DNA of 64,000 bases from the NCBI GenBank assembly GCA_003987775.1, contig RXJD01000010.1:124001-188000 (forward strand), given 5' to 3'. The stretch is from Mycobacterium sp. GTDB taxonomy: Bacteria > Actinomycetota > Actinomycetes > Mycobacteriales > Mycobacteriaceae. Below are positions 1 to 11,586 of this stretch, one piece after another; the first letter of the stretch is position 1; the number at the start of each line of letters is the position of its first letter. A model generated the notes under the pieces. It was not told where the DNA came from. It saw only the letters and a list, made by a program, of their open reading frames with translations, and did not search any database. Position numbers and translations under genes: made by a program.

Positions 1-1874
1 ATGATGATGCCGCCGAGCATGGCGCCGGTGTCGCCGTCGCCGCGATGGGCATAGGCGCGCTGCGCCGCCTGGACGTCGGCATTGGCCAGTGACTGAGCCT
101 GCGCGGCCAGCGTCGAAGCGCCGTTGGCGTATGCGATGGCTTCGGGCAGATTGTTCGACCTCCGGGCGTGAGCGGCCTCGAGCTGACGCTTGGCCTCGGC
201 CAGCCGGGTCCGGGCTTCCGGCCCGATACTGCCGCGGCGGGTGTCGATGTACTCCGATACCGCATGGACCCTCGACTCGGCGGTGAACAGCGCCTGCTCC
301 AAGGACCGTCTCAGCCGTTCGGCGTTCGCCTGCTCCTGCGCGACAGTGGTCAGCATCTGGTTGAGCTCCGCGTCGGCCTTGGACAACCGGGCGAATGCGC
401 CCAGTGGGTCGGCGGCGCTGCGGCCGCCGCCTGAGCTGTCCAGAGCGCGCGCGGCGGCGTCGCGTGCGGCTATCAGCTCACCGGTGTGCGCCGACTGGTT
501 GCTCTGAGTCTTCTGTAGCTGCTCGTTGGCGCGCTTGATGGCTGCCTGGATGTCCGTCAGGACCGACGGCAGGTTCGCCACGGCGTGCTGGATGTCGCCG
601 GCTGCGCTGTCGACCGCGTCGAGGAGCGAACGTGCCTGCCCCAGAGCGGATTCGGCGGCGCGGACCGCGTCCACCAGGCGACTCTGCTGCCCCGCGACGG
701 CCTGGCCGGCCAACTCACGGGCGGCGCCGATGTTGCGGTCGGCGAACTCCAGGCGCTCTCGGGCGGTGCTCACGTTCGCCGAGACAGAAGTCAAAGCGGT
801 AGCGCCGAATTCGTTGTGCAGCTGGGCCAGGTGTCGTTCCGCGGGGTCGATCCGGGCGGTGAGTTCGACGAACTGCTGGGTCAGCGCGTCGAGCCGGGTT
901 GGGGCGTTGATCACCAGATCGCGCAACTGCTCGAACGCCTCGGTCTGTGATTCCAGTTCGCGGTCGGCATTGGCCGCCGACACGATCACCCGGGTGAGCA
1001 GTTCGCGGCGCTGCGCCGGTGTCTCGGGCGTGCTGTCGTCGAGTTGCTGGCGCACCGTGAAAGCTTGCGCCAGAGCGGCTTTCGCTTTGTTCACGGCCTG
1101 GGTGAAGGCTTCGGTCCGTGCCTCCCCGAATTCCTCGATCGCCAGCGCGAGCTCGTTGGAGCTGGTGCGTACCGCGTTGTCGACCTCCACGACCTTGCTT
1201 CGGGACAAGTCGTCGAGGATGTCCAGCGGGACCGCGGCCAGCGCCGTCGCGTCCGTGGGGTCGACCCGCCGGGCGGCGGCCACGGCGTTGGCGCGCCGGC
1301 GGCGTGCCCGACGGCGCATCACCAGCAGCAGGATCACCACGGCCAGGACGATGAGGCCCAGCGCCCCCAGCAGCAGATAGCGGCCGGTCGAGCTCGGCGT
1401 CTGATCGAGTCCCTGTGCCGCGGCGATGGCCGCGGCGCTCCACTGGGCATTGCGCAGCGCGGGTTCGATCTGGTTGTGCCGCAGGCTGTCTACCTGACTC
1501 GGGGTGACGCCCTGCATCCCGTTGGGCACCAGAAATGAGTACGCCCGCCCGCCGGTGGACACCGCCAGCAGCGCGTCGTAGTTGCCCAGCTCGCTGGTCC
1601 GGAAGGTGCGCTGACCCCAGTTCTCCGCGCTCGCCCCGGAGAAGTTGTCGACATAGACCACCCAAAGCCGGATGTGCCGGCTGGCGTAGAGCTTGTCCAC
1701 GGCCGCGGTGACGGCGGCACGATCGGAATCGCCGAGCACTCCCGCGTTGTCGGTGAGGTAGTCCGCCAACCGCAGCGGGGGTTGCGCGACGGCAGGGGGC
1801 GCCAACAGCGTTCCCCCGCTGAGCGCGACCGTCACCATCGTCAGGAACACGCCGATCAGGCGAGCAATGCGCAT
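1..1874 (-). CDS. TPM-domain membrane protein, Rv2345-like (3' end cut by window)
   Basis: The ATG at 1874 opens a reading frame that runs off the left edge, so about 624 residues are visible and the C-terminus is missing. An N-terminal signal peptide (residues 1-30, ending near PAVAQPP) is followed by a TPM (TLP18.3/Psb32/MOLO-1) domain at about residues 35-150 and one membrane helix near 165-185 that ends in an arginine-rich stretch. The rest is a long helical, coiled-coil-like region rich in Ala, Gln and Arg. This arrangement and its position beside dgt and dnaG match the mycobacterial Rv2345 family. Function is unknown; the fold suggests a cell-surface protein anchored with long cytoplasmic coils. 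No strong ribosome site precedes the ATG. Confidence 0.85.
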   Translation of the reverse strand, partial: MRIARLIGVFLTMVTVALSGGTLLAPPAVAQPPLRLADYLTDNAGVLGDSDRAAVTAAVDKLYASRHIRLWVVYVDNFSGASAENWGQRTFRTSELGNYDALLAVSTGGRAYSFLVPNGMQGVTPSQVDSLRHNQIEPALRNAQWSAAAIAAAQGLDQTPSSTGRYLLLGALGLIVLAVVILLLVMRRRARRRRANAVAAARRVDPTDATALAAVPLDILDDLSRSKVVEVDNAVRTSSNELALAIEEFGEARTEAFTQAVNKAKAALAQAFTVRQQLDDSTPETPAQRRELLTRVIVSAANADRELESQTEAFEQLRDLVINAPTRLDALTQQFVELTARIDPAERHLAQLHNEFGATALTSVSANVSTARERLEFADRNIGAARELAGQAVAGQQSRLVDAVRAAESALGQARSLLDAVDSAAGDIQHAVANLPSVLTDIQAAIKRANEQLQKTQSNQSAHTGELIAARDAAARALDSSGGGRSAADPLGAFARLSKADAELNQMLTTVAQEQANAERLRRSLEQALFTAESRVHAVSEYIDTRRGSIGPEARTRLAEAKRQLEAAHARRSNNLPEAIAYANGASTLAAQAQSLANADVQAAQRAYAHRGDGDTGAMLGGII

Positions 1875-1929
1875 ACCGCTAATTAAACGTCGGGGAAGCG
1901 CGGTGCGGTGACCGCGGTGTGGAAGACCG

Positions 1930-4315
<2,386 letters not shown>

Positions 4316-4324
4316 ACTGAGCCC

Positions 4325-6301
4325 GTGTCGAGTCCGGCGGGTGCAAGGGATGCGGGCCGTGGCGGGGGCCGGTCGAGGATCTCCGATCGCGACATCGCCG
4401 CCATCCGGGAGGGCGCCCGGATCGAAGACGTCGTCGGTGACTACGTCCAGTTGCGCCGTGCCGGTGCCGACTCGATGAAGGGCCTGTGCCCTTTTCACAA
4501 CGAGAAGTCACCCTCGTTTCACGTCCGGCCCAATCACGGCCACTTCCACTGCTTCGGCTGCGGCGAAGGCGGCGACGTGTACGCCTTCATCCAGAAGATC
4601 GAACACGTGAGCTTCGTGGAGGCGGTCGAACTGCTGGCCGACCGGATCGGGCACACCATCAGCTACACCGGATCGGCCACCAGCGTGCAGCGCGACCGGG
4701 GCAGTCGCAGCCGGCTGATCGCGGCCAACGCGGCCGCCGCCGAGTTCTACGCGCAGGCGCTGCAGTCCGACGAGGCCGCGCCGGCCCGCAAGTATCTGAC
4801 CGATCGCAGCTTCGACGCCGAGGCCGCCCGCCGGTTCGGCTGCGGCTTCGCGCCGTCGGGTTGGGAAACCCTGACAAAACACCTGCAGCGCAAGGGTTTT
4901 GAGTTCAAAGAACTGGAAGCCGCCGGCCTTTCCCGGCAGGGCCGCCGGGGCCCGATGGACCGCTTCCACCGGCGGCTGCTGTGGCCCATCCGCACCTCGT
5001 CGGGTGAGGTGATCGGGTTCGGGGCGCGGCGGCTGTTCGACGACGACCCGATGGAAGCCAAGTACGTCAACACCCCCGAGACGCTGCTCTACAAGAAGTC
5101 GCAAGTGATGTTCGGGATCGACCTGGCCAAACGCGACATCGCCAAGGGCCACCAGGCGGTGGTCGTCGAGGGTTACACCGACGTGATGGCGATGCACATG
5201 GCCGGGGTGACCACCGCGGTGGCATCGTGCGGTACCGCTTTCGGCGAAGACCACCTGGCGATGCTGCGCCGGTTGATGATGGACGACAGTTTCTTCCGCG
5301 GCGAGCTGATCTACGTTTTCGACGGCGACGAAGCGGGCAAGGCTGCCGCGCTCAAGGCATTCGACGGTGAGCAGAACCTGGCCGGCCAGTCGTTCGTGGC
5401 CGTGGCACCCGACGGGATGGATCCGTGCGACCTGCGCCTGAAGTCCGGCGACGGCGCGCTGCGCGACCTGGTGGCCCGGCGAACGCCGTTGTTCGAGTTC
5501 GCGATTCGCACCGCGCTCGGGGAACTGGACCTGGACAGCGCCGAGGGCCGGGTGGCCGCCTTGCGCCGGTGCGTGCCGATGGTGAGTCAGATCAAGGACT
5601 CGACCCTGCGCGACGAGTACGCCCGTCAGCTGGCCGGCTGGGTCGGCTGGGATGACGTCGCGCAGGTTGTCGACCGGGTGCGCAGCCAGGCGAAGAAGAC
5701 GGCGGGCGCCGGGCAGCAGGGTTCCGGCGGCAGGACACCGCGGCGCGGCGCGCAGCAGCCCGCTCAGGCCGCGCCTGAGGCCGTCGCCGCAGCGGCCGCC
5801 GCCGCCCGCCCCGACCCGCGTGACCCGACGCTGTGGCCGCAGCGTGAGGCCCTCAAATCGGCTCTGCAGTTCCCGGCCCTGGCCGGGCCCGTGTTCGACA
5901 CCCTGACGGTCGAGAGCTTCACCCACCCCGGCTATGCGGCCGTGCGGGCGGCCATCGAGGCCGCCGGCGGCACGTCGGCCGGGGTCAGCGGTGCGCAATG
6001 GCTGGACATCGTCCGCCAGCACACGAACTCGGCGCTCACCGCGGGTCTAGTGAGCGAGCTGGGTGTCGAGGTGATCCGGGCCGAGGACGAGCAGCTGCCG
6101 CGGTATATCTCCGGGGTGCTGGCGCGGCTGCAGGAGGTGTGGATGGGCCGCCAGATCGCCGAGGTCAAGTCCAAGCTGCAGCGCATGTCGCCGATCGAGC
6201 AGGGCGACGAGTACCACGCGTTATTCGGCGACCTGGTCGCGATGGAGGCCTACCGGCGCAGCCTGCTGGAACAGGCCAGCGGCAACGACCTCACTGCCTG
6301 A
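4325..6301 (+). CDS. dnaG: DNA primase
   Basis: This 658-residue primase makes RNA primers at the replication fork. The CHC2 zinc-binding motif is intact (Cys55, His58, Cys76, Cys79 in CPFH and CFGC). The Toprim core includes VVVEGYTDVMAM with the catalytic Glu and YVFDGDEAGKAA with the metal-binding aspartates. A Pro/Ala-rich linker at about residues 460-500 separates the polymerase core from the C-terminal DnaB-interacting domain. The GTG at 4325 is the only reasonable start and adds a short Gly/Arg-rich lead before RISDRDIAAIREG, where the conserved family sequence begins. The protein closely matches mycobacterial DnaG as I remember it, except in the variable linker. Confidence 0.97.
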   Translation: MSSPAGARDAGRGGGRSRISDRDIAAIREGARIEDVVGDYVQLRRAGADSMKGLCPFHNEKSPSFHVRPNHGHFHCFGCGEGGDVYAFIQKIEHVSFVEAVELLADRIGHTISYTGSATSVQRDRGSRSRLIAANAAAAEFYAQALQSDEAAPARKYLTDRSFDAEAARRFGCGFAPSGWETLTKHLQRKGFEFKELEAAGLSRQGRRGPMDRFHRRLLWPIRTSSGEVIGFGARRLFDDDPMEAKYVNTPETLLYKKSQVMFGIDLAKRDIAKGHQAVVVEGYTDVMAMHMAGVTTAVASCGTAFGEDHLAMLRRLMMDDSFFRGELIYVFDGDEAGKAAALKAFDGEQNLAGQSFVAVAPDGMDPCDLRLKSGDGALRDLVARRTPLFEFAIRTALGELDLDSAEGRVAALRRCVPMVSQIKDSTLRDEYARQLAGWVGWDDVAQVVDRVRSQAKKTAGAGQQGSGGRTPRRGAQQPAQAAPEAVAAAAAAARPDPRDPTLWPQREALKSALQFPALAGPVFDTLTVESFTHPGYAAVRAAIEAAGGTSAGVSGAQWLDIVRQHTNSALTAGLVSELGVEVIRAEDEQLPRYISGVLARLQEVWMGRQIAEVKSKLQRMSPIEQGDEYHALFGDLVAMEAYRRSLLEQASGNDLTA

Positions 6302-6304
6302 GGC

Positions 6305-6586
6305 TCAGCGCGAGGCCCGCACCGGCGGCTGGACCGCATCGACGTCCAGGTCGTCCACTTGGCGTTCGACGACTGCGGTCTGGCTGTCGATCTCGGTCAG
6401 CGTCACAAAGCCCGTGTCGGGAGAGATCCGGTTCGCGATCTTGCGACGGCCCCCTTCGATCATCGATCTGGCGACGGGGCTGCCGGTGAGCGCGCGGTAG
6501 GTGCCGACGATCTGTTCATAGCGGCGGCGCCCGGCCTTGGTGCCCAGCACGTAGCCCACGCCCAACACGGCGACATACCCGATCAA
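6305..6586 (-). CDS. Small membrane protein, Rv2342-like
   Basis: A 93-residue protein convergent with dnaG, with only 3 bases between their stop codons. It starts with a glycine-rich hydrophobic helix (MIGYVAVLGVGYVLG) followed by a basic stretch KAGRRRYEQI, so it probably inserts N-terminus out with a cytoplasmic tail. The tail contains a short motif (TGSPVARSMIEGGRRKIANR) and then an acidic end. The position next to dnaG matches the conserved mycobacterial Rv2342. Its function is unknown to me; it has no catalytic motif. Confidence 0.8.
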   Translation of the reverse strand: MIGYVAVLGVGYVLGTKAGRRRYEQIVGTYRALTGSPVARSMIEGGRRKIANRISPDTGFVTLTEIDSQTAVVERQVDDLDVDAVQPPVRASR

Positions 6587-6693
6587 AGCGATCCCTCCGA
6601 GAAGAAGTGCGTTCGTTCCATCCTGCCCTATCCATCCGGAAAGTGGCGTGCCCGATCCGGGCTCCGGGCCCGAAACGGCTCAGCTGGTGCCGG

Positions 6694-6724
6694 TTGACTC
6701 CGGGCGCAACCAGTACGCTAGAGT
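6694..6724 (+). promoter_or_regulatory. Possible promoter of tRNA-Asn
   Basis: TTGACT at 6694-6699 and TAGAGT at 6719-6724 resemble sigma-A -35 and -10 boxes with a 19-base spacer, slightly longer than ideal. The tRNA begins 38 bases further on. This is pattern matching only. Confidence 0.4.
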
Positions 6725-6762
6725 CGTCCCGCGGTCAGCACCAGCATTCGCTGGACTGATAG

Positions 6763-6835
<73 letters not shown>

Positions 6836-6846
6836 CCGGCGTGGCT

Positions 6847-7152
6847 TCACAGCCACCTGTTGACCGGCCGCTGCTTGGCAGCGGCGCCGGCTTCCGTCAG
6901 GAATTCCTCGCCCCATTCGCGCTGGGCGCCCCGCTCTGCAGCCACCCCGGCGGTCTGGGCGTTGGCGTGCCGGCCGGCCAGATTGACCAGTGCCCCGGCC
7001 ATCGCGAACAGCGGCACCTGCTGGCGCTCGCTGGCGCTCAGGAGCTCGCGGAACGCCGATTGGGTGCTGCAGCGGCGCCAGCCCACCAGGATGCCCACGG
7101 CCGTGTCGATCACCCGCGTGGTCTGAAGCTGGTCTGAGAGACCTTCGCTCAT
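6847..7152 (-). CDS. Stand-alone ANTAR-domain protein
   Basis: At 101 residues this is little more than one ANTAR RNA-binding module. The helix RVIDTAVGILVGWRRCSTQS and the following AFRELLSASERQQVPLFAMA match the ANTAR pattern (AkGiLm..., AF..Lr..A). ANTAR domains usually sit at the end of a sensor or response regulator and antiterminate transcription by binding paired RNA hairpins. Here no GAF, PAS or receiver domain is attached. The ATG at 7152 is the only good start. The gene ends 12 bases from the tRNA on the opposite strand. It could be regulated by a partner protein or be a truncated relative of a GAF-ANTAR protein. Confidence 0.7.
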   Translation of the reverse strand: MSEGLSDQLQTTRVIDTAVGILVGWRRCSTQSAFRELLSASERQQVPLFAMAGALVNLAGRHANAQTAGVAAERGAQREWGEEFLTEAGAAAKQRPVNRWL

Positions 7153-7387
7153 GTCTCGATGTCCTGTCGTTGATGGAGTCAGCGAATACGTTGCGGTGCA
7201 ACGTGTTAGACGTTTCGCTGAATTGCGTCAGGCGATCGGCAGACAACAGAGCGGTAGGTGGGCCCCCGGCATCATGCCACCATAAGGCATCGGGCCCACG
7301 CGGCGGCTACGTTCAATGTGTTTGGCTCGCAGAAGGTTTTACCCTTGCGAAACCCGTTGCGGTACTCGCGCTGCGAGATTCGCGCCG

Positions 7388-7840
7388 TCAGGCTGCGGGA
7401 GCCCGCCGGAATCGGGCGACCAGCGGGTACATCTGGCAGCCCAGGCAGATGCCGAAGGCGGCGTTGAGGAAGGCGGCGAACAGGGCGAAAGCGGTCGCGA
7501 CCGCACCGACGAGTTGCAGCCCGGCGGCGAAACCGAACACCCCGACGAAGGCGAAGATCAGCCCGACCAGCTGGGCGAACTTCAGCGGCGCCACCGGCTC
7601 GCGCTCGCTGACCGGGCTCAGCCGCGGAGCCACCAGCTTGGCGAACAGCAACCCGTACGGACTGTTGCGGGGCCCTCGCACGGCGCTGATCGCGAAGACC
7701 ACGGCCTGAGCGGCCAGGATCACGGCCGCGGCGCGGTAGCTGACTACCGACACCACTAGCGTCACCACCAGCACGGTGCTGGTGACCCACGCCGCGAAGC
7801 GTGGTCCCCGGACGTCTACCTGGTTGATATCCGATGACAT
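7388..7840 (-). CDS. DUF4395 membrane protein, thioredoxin partner
   Basis: A 150-residue integral membrane protein with four predicted helices, typical of DUF4395. The last helix contains the family motif GICLGCQMYPL, with two cysteines in a C-x2-C spacing that could be redox-active. The ATG at 7840 has an AGGAG site 6 bases upstream; a TTG three bases earlier is less likely. It starts 22 bases after the thioredoxin gene ends and is the last gene of a minus-strand run that begins with the thioester-like protein at 11242. DUF4395 proteins are often encoded with thioredoxin-like proteins, which fits a shared electron-transfer role across or in the membrane. Function is otherwise inferred. Confidence 0.8.
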   Translation of the reverse strand: MSSDINQVDVRGPRFAAWVTSTVLVVTLVVSVVSYRAAAVILAAQAVVFAISAVRGPRNSPYGLLFAKLVAPRLSPVSEREPVAPLKFAQLVGLIFAFVGVFGFAAGLQLVGAVATAFALFAAFLNAAFGICLGCQMYPLVARFRRAPAA

Positions 7841-7862
7841 CAACTACTCCTCTCGCTGAAGT

Positions 7863-8282
7863 TCAGACCCTAAGTGGTTGCAGCGCCGCCTGCAGGTCGG
7901 CGGCTTTGGGGACGCCGGCGCTGCGATAACGCTGCCGGCCCTGCGCGTCGAAAATGAAGGTGGTGGGCAGCGACAGCACCGACAGGCGCTTAGCGGCCGC
8001 CGGGTTCGCGTCGATGTCCACCTCGATGTGGGCAACGTCGGGTAGATCGGCGCACACCTGGTCGACCACACGGCGCACCGCGGCACACGGTCCACACCAG
8101 TCGGCGCTGAAATGCAGCACGGTCGGACCGGTCTCGGACAAGCCCAGATCGGAGTTGTCCTGCTCGGCACCGGCCTTCGCGTCACGCAGCACGCCCGAGC
8201 GCTGGTTGACCACGCAGCCGATCAGGCAGGCGGCAACCAATGCCGCGGCAATGGCCAGTCCGGCGATGACGACAGAACTCAC
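7863..8282 (-). CDS. Membrane-anchored thioredoxin
   Basis: A 139-residue protein: one N-terminal helix (residues 5-25) followed by a complete thioredoxin fold with active site FSADWCGPCAAV and the cis-proline segment SLPTTFIF. Positive residues just after the helix (NQRSGVLRDAK) suggest that the thioredoxin domain faces the cytoplasm, but this is not certain. The start is GTG at 8282. It lies 43 bases downstream of cysE and 22 bases upstream of the DUF4395 start, on the same strand. The context points to thiol-disulfide or persulfide reduction linked to cysteine metabolism. Confidence 0.88.
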   Translation of the reverse strand: MSSVVIAGLAIAAALVAACLIGCVVNQRSGVLRDAKAGAEQDNSDLGLSETGPTVLHFSADWCGPCAAVRRVVDQVCADLPDVAHIEVDIDANPAAAKRLSVLSLPTTFIFDAQGRQRYRSAGVPKAADLQAALQPLRV

Positions 8283-8325
8283 GAGCGCACCAACACTTTT
8301 CTCGAACCGATATTTCCTAGGCGGA

Positions 8326-9033
8326 CTAGATGGAGAAGTCCTCGCCGTACCAGACGCCCGCCTCGGGCGGCCGGATGACGCGGTCGGCCGACGCGCCCGG
8401 CTGCTGGCCGTTCGGCGTATCGGACCGGCCGCCCTCCAGCCGGGCCACCCGGGTGAGCAGCGATTTCAGGCTGACGCCCACCAGGTCAGGCAGCTTTGAC
8501 TCGTCCTCGCTGGCCGGTCCGGGACGGCTGACGATCTGCCCGGGAACACCGACGACGACGGCGCTGGCCGGCACCTCCTTGACGACGACGGAGTTGGCGC
8601 CGATCCGGCTGTCGTCGCCGATCTTGATCGCGCCCAGAACCTTGGCGCCCGCGCCGATGGTGACCCGGTCCCCGATGGTGGGGTGCCGTTTGCCTCGGTC
8701 TCGGCCGGTGCCCCCGAGGGTGACGCCGTGGAAGATAGTGACGTCTTCGCCGACTTCGGCGGTTTCCCCGATCACCACGCCGGTGGCGTGGTCGATGAAC
8801 AACCCAGGCCCGATCTTGGCTCCCGGGTGGATGTCGACGCCGGTCAGGATCCGGGTGAGCTCGCCCAGCGCCCGGGCGGCCAGCCGGGCACCGCGCCGCC
8901 ACAACCAGTGGCTGATCCGGTGTCCCCAGACCGCGTGCACGCCTGGGTAGGTGAGGATCACCTCCCACGCCGTGGGTTCGGCCGGATCCCGCTCCCGGGC
9001 CACTCGGATGTCGCGCCGTATGGCATCCAGCAT
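8326..9033 (-). CDS. cysE: Serine O-acetyltransferase
   Basis: A 235-residue CysE that acetylates serine to O-acetylserine, the first committed step of cysteine synthesis. The left-handed beta-helix hexapeptide repeats run from [20 protein letters not shown] through [20 protein letters not shown] to [12 protein letters not shown], with the catalytic His in the IDHATG turn. It is the short bacterial form without the long N-terminal domain of E. coli CysE. The C-terminal tail, which can insert into CysK in other species, ends in ...YGEDFSI, and its last Ile matches the usual CysE-CysK contact residue. It starts 2 bases after the cysK stop, so translational coupling is likely. Confidence 0.96.
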   Translation of the reverse strand: MLDAIRRDIRVARERDPAEPTAWEVILTYPGVHAVWGHRISHWLWRRGARLAARALGELTRILTGVDIHPGAKIGPGLFIDHATGVVIGETAEVGEDVTIFHGVTLGGTGRDRGKRHPTIGDRVTIGAGAKVLGAIKIGDDSRIGANSVVVKEVPASAVVVGVPGQIVSRPGPASEDESKLPDLVGVSLKSLLTRVARLEGGRSDTPNGQQPGASADRVIRPPEAGVWYGEDFSI

Positions 9034-9035
9034 GG

Positions 9036-9968
9036 CTAGTCGCTCAGATCGGAGAACAGCACGGTGCTCAGATAGCGCTCACCGGACGAGGGCAGGATGA
9101 CCACGACGAGCTTTCCGGCGTTCTCGGGCCGCCGGGCCACTTTGAGAGCGGCCGCCACGGCAGCTCCTGACGAGATGCCGACCAGCAATCCCTCCTCGGC
9201 GGCCAGCCTCCGGGCCAGGGCCAGCGCCTCTTCGTTCTCGACGGTGACGACCTCGTCGACCAGACCCATGTCCAGCACCGGCGGAATGAACCCGGCACCG
9301 ATGCCCTGGATGGGGTGTGGTCCCTTCTGGCCGCCGGACAGTACCGGCGAGGCCGAAGGTTCCACGGCGACGAACTGCACCGAGGGCTTGCGTTCCTTGA
9401 TGGTTTGCGCGACCCCGGTGATGGTGCCACCCGTTCCGACCCCCGACACGAAGATGTCGATCTTGCCGTCGGTGTCCTTCCAGATCTCTTCGGCGGTGGT
9501 CACCGCGTGGACGGCCGGGTTGGCCGGGTTCTCGAACTGCTGCGGCATGAAGTAGCGCTCGTCGCTCTTGGCCAGTTCCTCGGCCTTCGCGATAGCACCC
9601 GCCATGCCTTCGGGTCCGGGGGTCAGCACCAGTTCGGCACCGTAGGCGCGCAGCAGAATCCGCCGCTCCGTGCTCATCGTCTCCGGCATGGTGAGCACGC
9701 ACTTGTATCCGCGTGCGGCAGCCACCATGGCCAGCGCGATGCCGGTGTTCCCGCTGGTGGGTTCGACGATGATGGTGTCCGGCTTGATCAGGCCGGCCTT
9801 CTCGGCGGCGTCGATCATGGCTACCCCGATGCGGTCCTTCACGCTGCCGCCGGGATTGAACGATTCGAGCTTGGCGACCACGTCGGCCACCGCGCCATCG
9901 GTGACCCGGCGCAGCCGGACCAGCGGCGTGTTGCCGATCAGTTGGGTGATGTTCTCCGCGATGGTCAT
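9036..9968 (-). CDS. cysK: Cysteine synthase (O-acetylserine sulfhydrylase)
   Basis: A 310-residue PLP enzyme that makes cysteine from O-acetylserine and sulfide. The N-terminus [19 protein letters not shown] is typical, the PLP lysine lies in [13 protein letters not shown], the substrate loop is [10 protein letters not shown], and the phosphate loop is [10 protein letters not shown]. Of two in-frame ATGs, 9968 is preferred: it has GGAG 7 bases upstream and forms an ATGA overlap with the stop of the upstream thioester-like gene, while 9974 has its GGAGA only one base away. It matches mycobacterial CysK1 and is followed directly by cysE. Confidence 0.96.
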   Translation of the reverse strand: MTIAENITQLIGNTPLVRLRRVTDGAVADVVAKLESFNPGGSVKDRIGVAMIDAAEKAGLIKPDTIIVEPTSGNTGIALAMVAAARGYKCVLTMPETMSTERRILLRAYGAELVLTPGPEGMAGAIAKAEELAKSDERYFMPQQFENPANPAVHAVTTAEEIWKDTDGKIDIFVSGVGTGGTITGVAQTIKERKPSVQFVAVEPSASPVLSGGQKGPHPIQGIGAGFIPPVLDMGLVDEVVTVENEEALALARRLAAEEGLLVGISSGAAVAAALKVARRPENAGKLVVVILPSSGERYLSTVLFSDLSD

Positions 9969-11242
9969 CCACATTCTCCAACGACGTCGGGGCAGGGCTG
10001 GTCGGCATCCCAGGTGATGTCGAACTCAATTGTCACGTGCGTAGGGGTGGTGAGTGCAACCGGTGTCAGGCGGTGGGATGGCCCTGCTAACGCCACCCCG
10101 GTCACGACTCGTCCACTCAGAAGGTGGGACGTGGTTGCCGTCAGGGTTATTCCCGGGCTGCCGGGAGTGAAACGTAGGTAGAAGTCGGTGCCCGGCTTGA
10201 TCGCGCCCGTGATCGTGCCTCCGTCGGCATCGACGACCTGCAGGCCGGCGGCCGGTCCTAGTGTCAGCGGAACGCGGGCCTGGAAAGGCCCGACGAGTTC
10301 GGAGTCGGCCACCGCCGCGCCGTGCAGAAGGGCATCCCTGGAGGTGCGCTGGGAGGTGTACGCACCGGCCAGCAGGTAGTTGTAAAGGTGCACGATCCGG
10401 TCGGCGTTGCGGTAATGCCCGGTGCCGGTCAGCCAGAAGTCGACGTGATCGATGGCGGGTGCGTTCTCGGCGCTGACCAGTCGGTAGTACCGGTAGCCGC
10501 GGGCCCCGCGGCCGTGGCTGCTGCTGGACACGGTGCTCCCGACCCCCAGCGTGCGCTGGTAGCGGCCCTTGCCGGCGTCGATGGCGAGCTGCGAGCCCGA
10601 CACGTCGTGCCAGGTGACGCCGTCAGAGGACTTCTGCAGCCGGACGCTGACGTGCGCGTCCGAGGACGACCACAGCGAGTAGCCCCCGAGTTGTGGTTGC
10701 CCGTCGAATTCGAAGGTGAGTGCGCCGGGTCCGCGGTGCACTGCGACCGGAGCATGCAGGGGCCGGGTGTCCAGGTCCAGGCCGTTGGTGAAATGCCAGA
10801 CCGCCGCCTGGGTGCCTGCGATGGCTTCGTGCTCGGCGATGTTGGAAGACCCGAGCGGATAGCCGGCCTGCCGAAGCCGCCGGCTGAGCTCCACGGTGGA
10901 CCGCATCGGGAAGGAGTGCCGCAGGATCCATTCCACCTCGGCTTCGCACCCGCGGGTGCTCAGATGCGGCAGTGCCGCCCAGGTGCCCACCCGGTAGGGC
11001 GACGGGTGGTGCGGCGCGATGCCGGCGAAATCCAGCGAGTACGCCTGCAGGTTGGGGTTGAGCCTGATGAGGTCGGTACGGGCGGAGCTGCCGTCGGTGA
11101 ACACCACTTTGTCGACGGTGTGGGAGTAGGTACCGCCGCGGTACCGGGTCATGCGGGACGGCTCGGTGGCCGGCCGCACCCGTACCCGCTGGCGGGTCGT
11201 CACCGGCGCCGAAGTGCGGCTGGGTATGGATAAAACGGTCAT
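9965..11242 (-). CDS. Thioester (TQXA)-domain-like protein lacking the expected cysteine
   Basis: A 425-residue protein whose first half resembles the TQXA/thioester domain of Gram-positive surface adhesins: [13 protein letters not shown] near residue 68 and [14 protein letters not shown] with Gln145. In the usual family the first block reads YC, and that Cys bonds to the Gln; here residue 69 is Ser. A nearby Cys99 (RGCEAEVEW) is not in the expected strand. The middle (about 155-260) looks like a beta-sandwich ligand domain ([15 protein letters not shown]). I see no signal peptide, LPXTG motif or membrane helix, which is odd for this family. The ATG at 11242 has an AGGAAGAG site 9 bases upstream. 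Its stop overlaps the cysK start (ATGA), so it is the first gene of the cysK-cysE unit and divergent from the encapsulin. Function unknown. Confidence 0.72.
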   Translation of the reverse strand: MTVLSIPSRTSAPVTTRQRVRVRPATEPSRMTRYRGGTYSHTVDKVVFTDGSSARTDLIRLNPNLQAYSLDFAGIAPHHPSPYRVGTWAALPHLSTRGCEAEVEWILRHSFPMRSTVELSRRLRQAGYPLGSSNIAEHEAIAGTQAAVWHFTNGLDLDTRPLHAPVAVHRGPGALTFEFDGQPQLGGYSLWSSSDAHVSVRLQKSSDGVTWHDVSGSQLAIDAGKGRYQRTLGVGSTVSSSSHGRGARGYRYYRLVSAENAPAIDHVDFWLTGTGHYRNADRIVHLYNYLLAGAYTSQRTSRDALLHGAAVADSELVGPFQARVPLTLGPAAGLQVVDADGGTITGAIKPGTDFYLRFTPGSPGITLTATTSHLLSGRVVTGVALAGPSHRLTPVALTTPTHVTIEFDITWDADQPCPDVVGECG

Positions 11243-11586
11243 GGACGGTTGCTCTTCCTGAAGGCAGATAGCGCGCGACGAAACCCGGAAAAAGGGGAGC
11301 GCGGTGATTACTGGACGGTCAGAATTCGTCAGGAATCAACAGGAACAACAACAACAACAATTCACGGCGGAACAGCGCGTGAGGACAAAGCGCAGCTGGA
11401 CGGCCTGTTGCATGCGGTCCACTATAAAGCATCGGTGAAATATGACGGTTCGGCTCAGCCTCATTTTTAACCCTTGGCTGGTGCACAGTCGCCTGCGTAG
11501 GCTCGGCGGGCACTTTCGCAACCGGTGGGGCATGATGGCTTCCGCGGTGCCCGTCGCAGGCTCGACCATGCAGGGAAAGGACGATC
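11243..11586. other. Divergent intergenic region between the thioester-like gene and encapsulin
   Basis: This 344-base gap must hold promoters for both the minus-strand cysteine unit and the plus-strand encapsulin unit. It is visibly poorer in GC than the flanking genes, has a short CAA-type repeat at about 11340-11362 and a TATAAA-like stretch near 11423. Small reading frames in it have no ribosome site or recognisable protein and are probably chance. I could not identify an operator or riboswitch. Confidence 0.6.

Noticed and set aside
4508..6022. 504-codon minus-strand frame opposite dnaG
   Set aside because: Antisense shadow of a highly conserved primase gene.
11249..11470. 73-codon plus-strand frame in the thioester-encapsulin gap
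   Set aside because: No ribosome site, low-complexity Thr run from the CAA repeat, no recognisable protein, and it lies in a region needed for two promoters.
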